Positions 60,708 to 64,000 of a stretch of 64,000 bases of DNA are shown here, in pieces (the first letter of the stretch is position 1; each line of letters begins with the position of its first letter). Both the position numbers and the translations under genes were made by a program. Source of the stretch: Lonicera japonica (taxonomy: Eukaryota > Streptophyta > Magnoliopsida > Dipsacales > Caprifoliaceae); the NCBI GenBank assembly GCA_021464415.1, contig CM038470.1:25011601-25075600 (forward strand). The letters are read 5' to 3'. Below the pieces are notes generated by a model, which made no database searches, was not told the DNA's origin, and worked only from the letters and a program-made list of their open reading frames with translations.

Positions 60708-61739
60708 TGTTAACATATATAATATATATATTTGCTAATTGTCATCTATACAGTTACCATTTATAAGAGTTGACTATCAATCTTTAAATTTCTAGATTGA
60801 TTGAGTGTTTATATTTTCCTTATTTTTATCATTCTCATAACCATATATAAAGGGTCTCCATTGTAATAGTTTTAAGATAACCAATTCAATAATATTTGTC
60901 TTTTTTATATAATGTTAACATAGTATCAGAAGGTTAAGATCCTCTTATCTTGAGATCTTAATCACTGTTTTCTGCCGCCAGTGAGCTATTAATATTATCG
61001 GCCGCCAGACCAATCTTGCAGCTTCACCTAAATCATTGTTCTATGCTTGGTTTTTTTTTTTCTGCATCACGTACCCGCCATCCTAGGCTCGCCTATTTCA
61101 CCTTAAACGAATACCTATACACATAGTTCAAACCATCACCTATATTCAAAATTCCACCGTAGCGACTATCAAATCAACCTCCTCGTTCGTTAAAAACCCT
61201 AACTTCCACTATTTTTCATTAAAACTCTAGCCGTTGTGTTTCTATCCCAATGTGTAAACCATAGCCATCGCCATTCTCTTCCATTAGCCGCTGTGTTTCT
61301 ATCCCAACATGTAAACCCTAACCGTCGCGTGTCCAAATACTCGCTCATCGGCACTGTTCACGGTTACTGTTTCCCGACTATTGTTCACAGTGTTACTATT
61401 CATCAACTTTACTGTTCATGTACTATTCATGTTTTCAGATCCAGTTTTTTCAGATCGTCTCTCTAAGATCTGTGTTCTAGTCTAAACTTAAGTTGATCTA
61501 TTATCATCTTGAGTTTGAGGCGGGGGTGGTGTTAACATATATAATATATATTTGCTAGTTGTCATTTATACAGTTACCATTTATAAGAATTGACTATCAA
61601 TTTCTAAATCTCTAGGTTGATTAGGTTTTATATTTTTCTTATTTGTATCATTCTTACAACCTTATATAAATGATCTCCAGTGTAATAGTTTTAAAACAAT
61701 CAGTTCAATAATATTTATCTCTTTTCTGTAATGTTAACA
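60708..61739 (+). mobile_element. TRIM retroelement (1.03 kb)
   Basis: Identical 5-bp flanks ACTAT (60703-60707, 61740-61744) enclose two near-identical LTRs (60708-60920 and 61530-61739). Each starts TGTTAACATATATAATATAT and ends AATGTTAACA. TAGTATCAGAAGG at 60921 is a tRNA-Met primer site, and GAGGCGGGGGTGG at 61517-61529 is the polypurine tract. The 609-bp interior has no gag or pol, only a repeated GTGTTTCTATCCCAA phrase. It depends on proteins from another element. Confidence 0.95.
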
Positions 61740-61950
61740 ACTATAAAGTACAAAAACTCGAACCAAACAAATGAGAAGTTGAGAACTTATATGATTAATG
61801 GTGAATTTGTAAACTGCTTCTGATTTATTTATTTTGCTTTACGGATTTTGAATGATTGCACTGGAGCTTTAGGAAAATCTCAAACTAAGATGTTTTTGTG
61901 AAATAAAAGTCACATCAATGAATTGCGAAACACGTGTTTCATCTTACAAT

Positions 61951-62385
61951 CTGTTTGGAATGAAGGAGAGGAATAGAAAGAAAATAGTTAATTAGGTGGG
62001 GAAGGAATTTAATAAAATAAAAATGAATGTATTTAATTTTATTGTTGTTTGAATCGCTAAGGATGAAAAATAATTGAATGAAAATAAATCTTGTTTGGAT
62101 AGAAAGAAGAAGAAGAAAAAAAAAGAAATGAATGTGATTTAATAGATTGTTAATAAATTAAGGTTAAATTTAAAATAATGTGAATAATTTATTAAAGACT
62201 TTTCCTTTCCTTAATTCCCTCCCAATCCTTTCAATATTAGAAGGAAACAAAATAAAAGAATAAAAGGGATCAACATTCCCTTCTTTTCTTCTCCACTCCC
62301 TCTCAGAAATATATTCAAACGACTGAAATATAATCATTCTTCCTCTTTTCCTTTAATTTCCTTCTAATTCCTTCAATCCAAACAG
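61951..62385. mobile_element. MITE in the last EF-G intron
   Basis: The ends CTGTTTGGAATGAAGGAG and (other strand) CTGTTTGGATTGAAGGAATT are inverted copies, and the purine-rich/pyrimidine-rich halves mirror each other. No clear target duplication. A worn relative is at 51932-52270. Confidence 0.75.
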
Positions 62386-62813
62386 ACCATTATCTATAAA
62401 ATAAAAAAAGGCCGGCTCCCTATTTCAACTACCTTAGAGATTGTCACAATTTTAAATTGTTAGTTTTACTCCTGCAATTTCAGTTTTCAGAATAAAAAAA
62501 AATTAAGGATATATTCTGCAGGATAACCTAGTCCAATCACTTTCCTTTTGTATTTGATGGAATGGTTCATTTTCCAACATAGGTGGTTGATTCGCTAGTT
62601 TGCCGAGTTGTTTCAGTGTGTGAGCACACTTCGAGGAATGACAGAAGGTCGTGGCTCCAACAGTATCCAGTTAGCCAAATTTGACATTGTTCCTCGTCAC
62701 GTTCAGAATCAACTCTCTGCGAAAAAGGAAGTTGTTGCTTCTTAATTTGGTTTTGCCGATTATTGAGTATTGATTTTTGTTTCTCTGTGTCTTTTGAAGT
62801 GTTAAATCCCTTA

Positions 62814-63690
62814 GGGTATGTTTGTCGCGCGAGACTAGAAATAATATTAGATTAATTAATTATATGCGGTGTTTGTTGTCAAAAATAATAGGATAAATAA
62901 ATGCACAAAGGTGGATATGATCTTGTAATCTTATCCCGCGTTTGGTGCAACATAGAACTGGATTGCACTTAAGATTAATTATCATTTTATTCCTTTAAAA
63001 CTGGATAAATATATACCACCCCTATAGGTAGTATTATTTTATCCCATGGTTACCGGATAACAAAATGAATATAAAATTTAATTTTTAATTAATTATTTTT
63101 ATTTTAATCTTTTTATTTATGCCTTTTAGAGATAATCAAATTTATTAATGAAAATTTTTAATCACCCAAAATCACAGTAACTCAACTAATAAAATTCATT
63201 TCTTGTATAATATGGTATTTTTATTTATTTTTTTTATTAAAAATGAAGATATTTATTAAAAAACTTTAATTTTAGATAAAACGATAACATTAAAATTTGA
63301 AACTTTACTTAATGCATAATTCGTAAATATTGCATGTAATATAGAACTTTTCTCCCGAAAGAGTTTTTTATGAAACTTATTTATAAATAGGAGAATCGCA
63401 TTAGTTAAAAAAATTGTGGACAATAATTAAAATTGCATATATTTTTAAATGAAAAGAAAGTAGTATTATATAATATGTAAACTTGTAATTCGAAACTCCA
63501 TCAAATGCAAAATTTATTACATCTTTATCCGACTAGTCATTATACTGTCCGATCCCACTTAATCCTTATTCGACTAATTCATTTCTTATCCTATCCCGCA
63601 TAATTCGTATATGACTAATTCCGAATTTTATCATATTCGGCCTTTATCCTATCATATCTTACCTCCTTATCCGGCGCGCCAAACGTACCC
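62814..63690. mobile_element. MITE (877 bp), possibly PIF/Harbinger type
   Basis: The ends GGGTATGTTTGTCGCGCG and (other strand) GGGTACGTTTGGCGCGCC are inverted copies. Flanks are TTA and TTT, compatible with a worn 3-bp TTA duplication. Inner phrases TTATCCCGCGTTTGGTG and CTTATCCTATCCCGC recur. It starts 69 bp after the EF-G stop codon. Confidence 0.75.
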
Positions 63691-63693
63691 TTT

Positions 63694-64000
63694 AAGATGA
63701 ATTTTTCATTTTATTTTTTTAAAATGAAAATCGTACAAGAGTAAGATTTTTATACACAAGTGTGGAGTTGTTAGGTTGGGTTTTACAAAAAGATGAAGTA
63801 AAGGGTTAAAAGAAGGCGTAAATATTCTTAGAAATTTTTTTTTATGAAATTATAAGGTAATGTGATCGTTACAAGTTTATAACGATTTGTATCATTAAAA
63901 TGGAATAACGATACTCGCAAAAATTGTGCCATACAACCACATAGTAGAGAAAAGACGCACAGTTGTATGCATGCACGCGTGCTGCATGCATATATCTTGT
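63694..64000. other. Window end, no gene seen
   Basis: No domain or element boundary is visible. The last bases (ATGCATGCACGCGTGCTGCATGCAT) contain overlapping TGCATGCA palindromes, here quoted only as TGCATGCACGCGTGC. Confidence 0.5.

Larger units (their letters stand above)
53624..62745 (+). pseudogene. Chloroplast elongation factor G (EF-G) pseudogene with a transposon-filled intron
   Basis: EF-G moves tRNA and mRNA on the ribosome using GTP; the plastid form is nuclear-encoded. Surviving blocks, in order: 53624-53684 (LKDYQNIISMAHIDVEKT, with the P-loop Gly-Lys-Thr damaged to Glu-Lys-Thr); a deletion of most of the G domain; 53685-53920 with CFVNKMD (G4) and [13 protein letters not shown]; 53930-54060 with ETIVELDDQAMEDYLEGV; a second large deletion; 54458-54973, domains IV-V with [15 protein letters not shown] and [19 protein letters not shown]; then after an intron, 62583-62745, the C-terminus ending in [13 protein letters not shown] and TAA. 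The wording fits the chloroplast, not bacterial or mitochondrial, form. Donor AAG|GTATGT at 54973 and acceptor ACATAG|GTG at 62582 join in frame at K|VVDSLV. Multiple stops and indels prove it is dead. Retained intron borders argue against a processed copy. Confidence 0.9.

Overview
The window is nuclear DNA of a flowering plant, most likely a eudicot. It is AT-rich and gene-poor, with spliceosomal introns, plant-type retrotransposons and transposons, a cytosolic tRNA-Gly gene and an R2R3-MYB gene. The species cannot be named from the sequence. Two protein genes look intact, both on the minus strand: an R2R3-MYB transcription factor (28230 to 26503, 2 exons, 270 aa) and an Hsp70-interacting co-chaperone of the FAM10/Hip family (45392 to 39335, 11 exons, 399 aa). 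One tRNA-Gly(GCC) lies at 23443-23513. Nearly everything else recognisable is mobile DNA or decayed genes.

Left third (1-21785). A decayed Tnt1-like Ty1/copia element on the minus strand runs in from the left edge to 5095. A six-copy array of a ~218-bp repeat (6501-7799) follows, and its last unit is split by an 11.3-kb Mutator-like element (MULE, 7801-19097) with matching 181-bp terminal inverted repeats. The MULE carries a broken transposase gene and, converging on it, a broken gene for a GRF-type zinc-finger protein. Four later insertions sit inside it: a foldback element, an 873-bp solo LTR in the catalytic core, a hAT-type MITE and a 3.8-kb LTR-like block.

Middle (21786-45400). The tRNA gene is followed by a tandem array. 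The MYB gene has small MULE-type elements upstream (28726-29093 and 29199-30139, with 11-bp and 9-bp target duplications). A 1.44-kb TRIM-like retroelement with extra internal LTR copies (34490-35930) precedes the Hip gene, whose introns hold MITEs.

Right third (45400-64000). A second copy of the 873-bp LTR family lies in inverted orientation (46028-47015), followed by a 971-bp MULE, an RNase H fragment from a LINE-type element, and a chloroplast elongation factor G pseudogene (53624-62745). That pseudogene keeps intron positions. Its last intron has grown to about 7.6 kb through insertion of a 4.9-kb hAT transposon (with a nested 798-bp MITE), a 1.03-kb TRIM and a MITE. Another MITE ends the window. 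The intact genes share no pathway: MYB is a transcriptional regulator, Hip a cytosolic chaperone partner. The main story is layered insertion, and the order can be read from target-site duplications.
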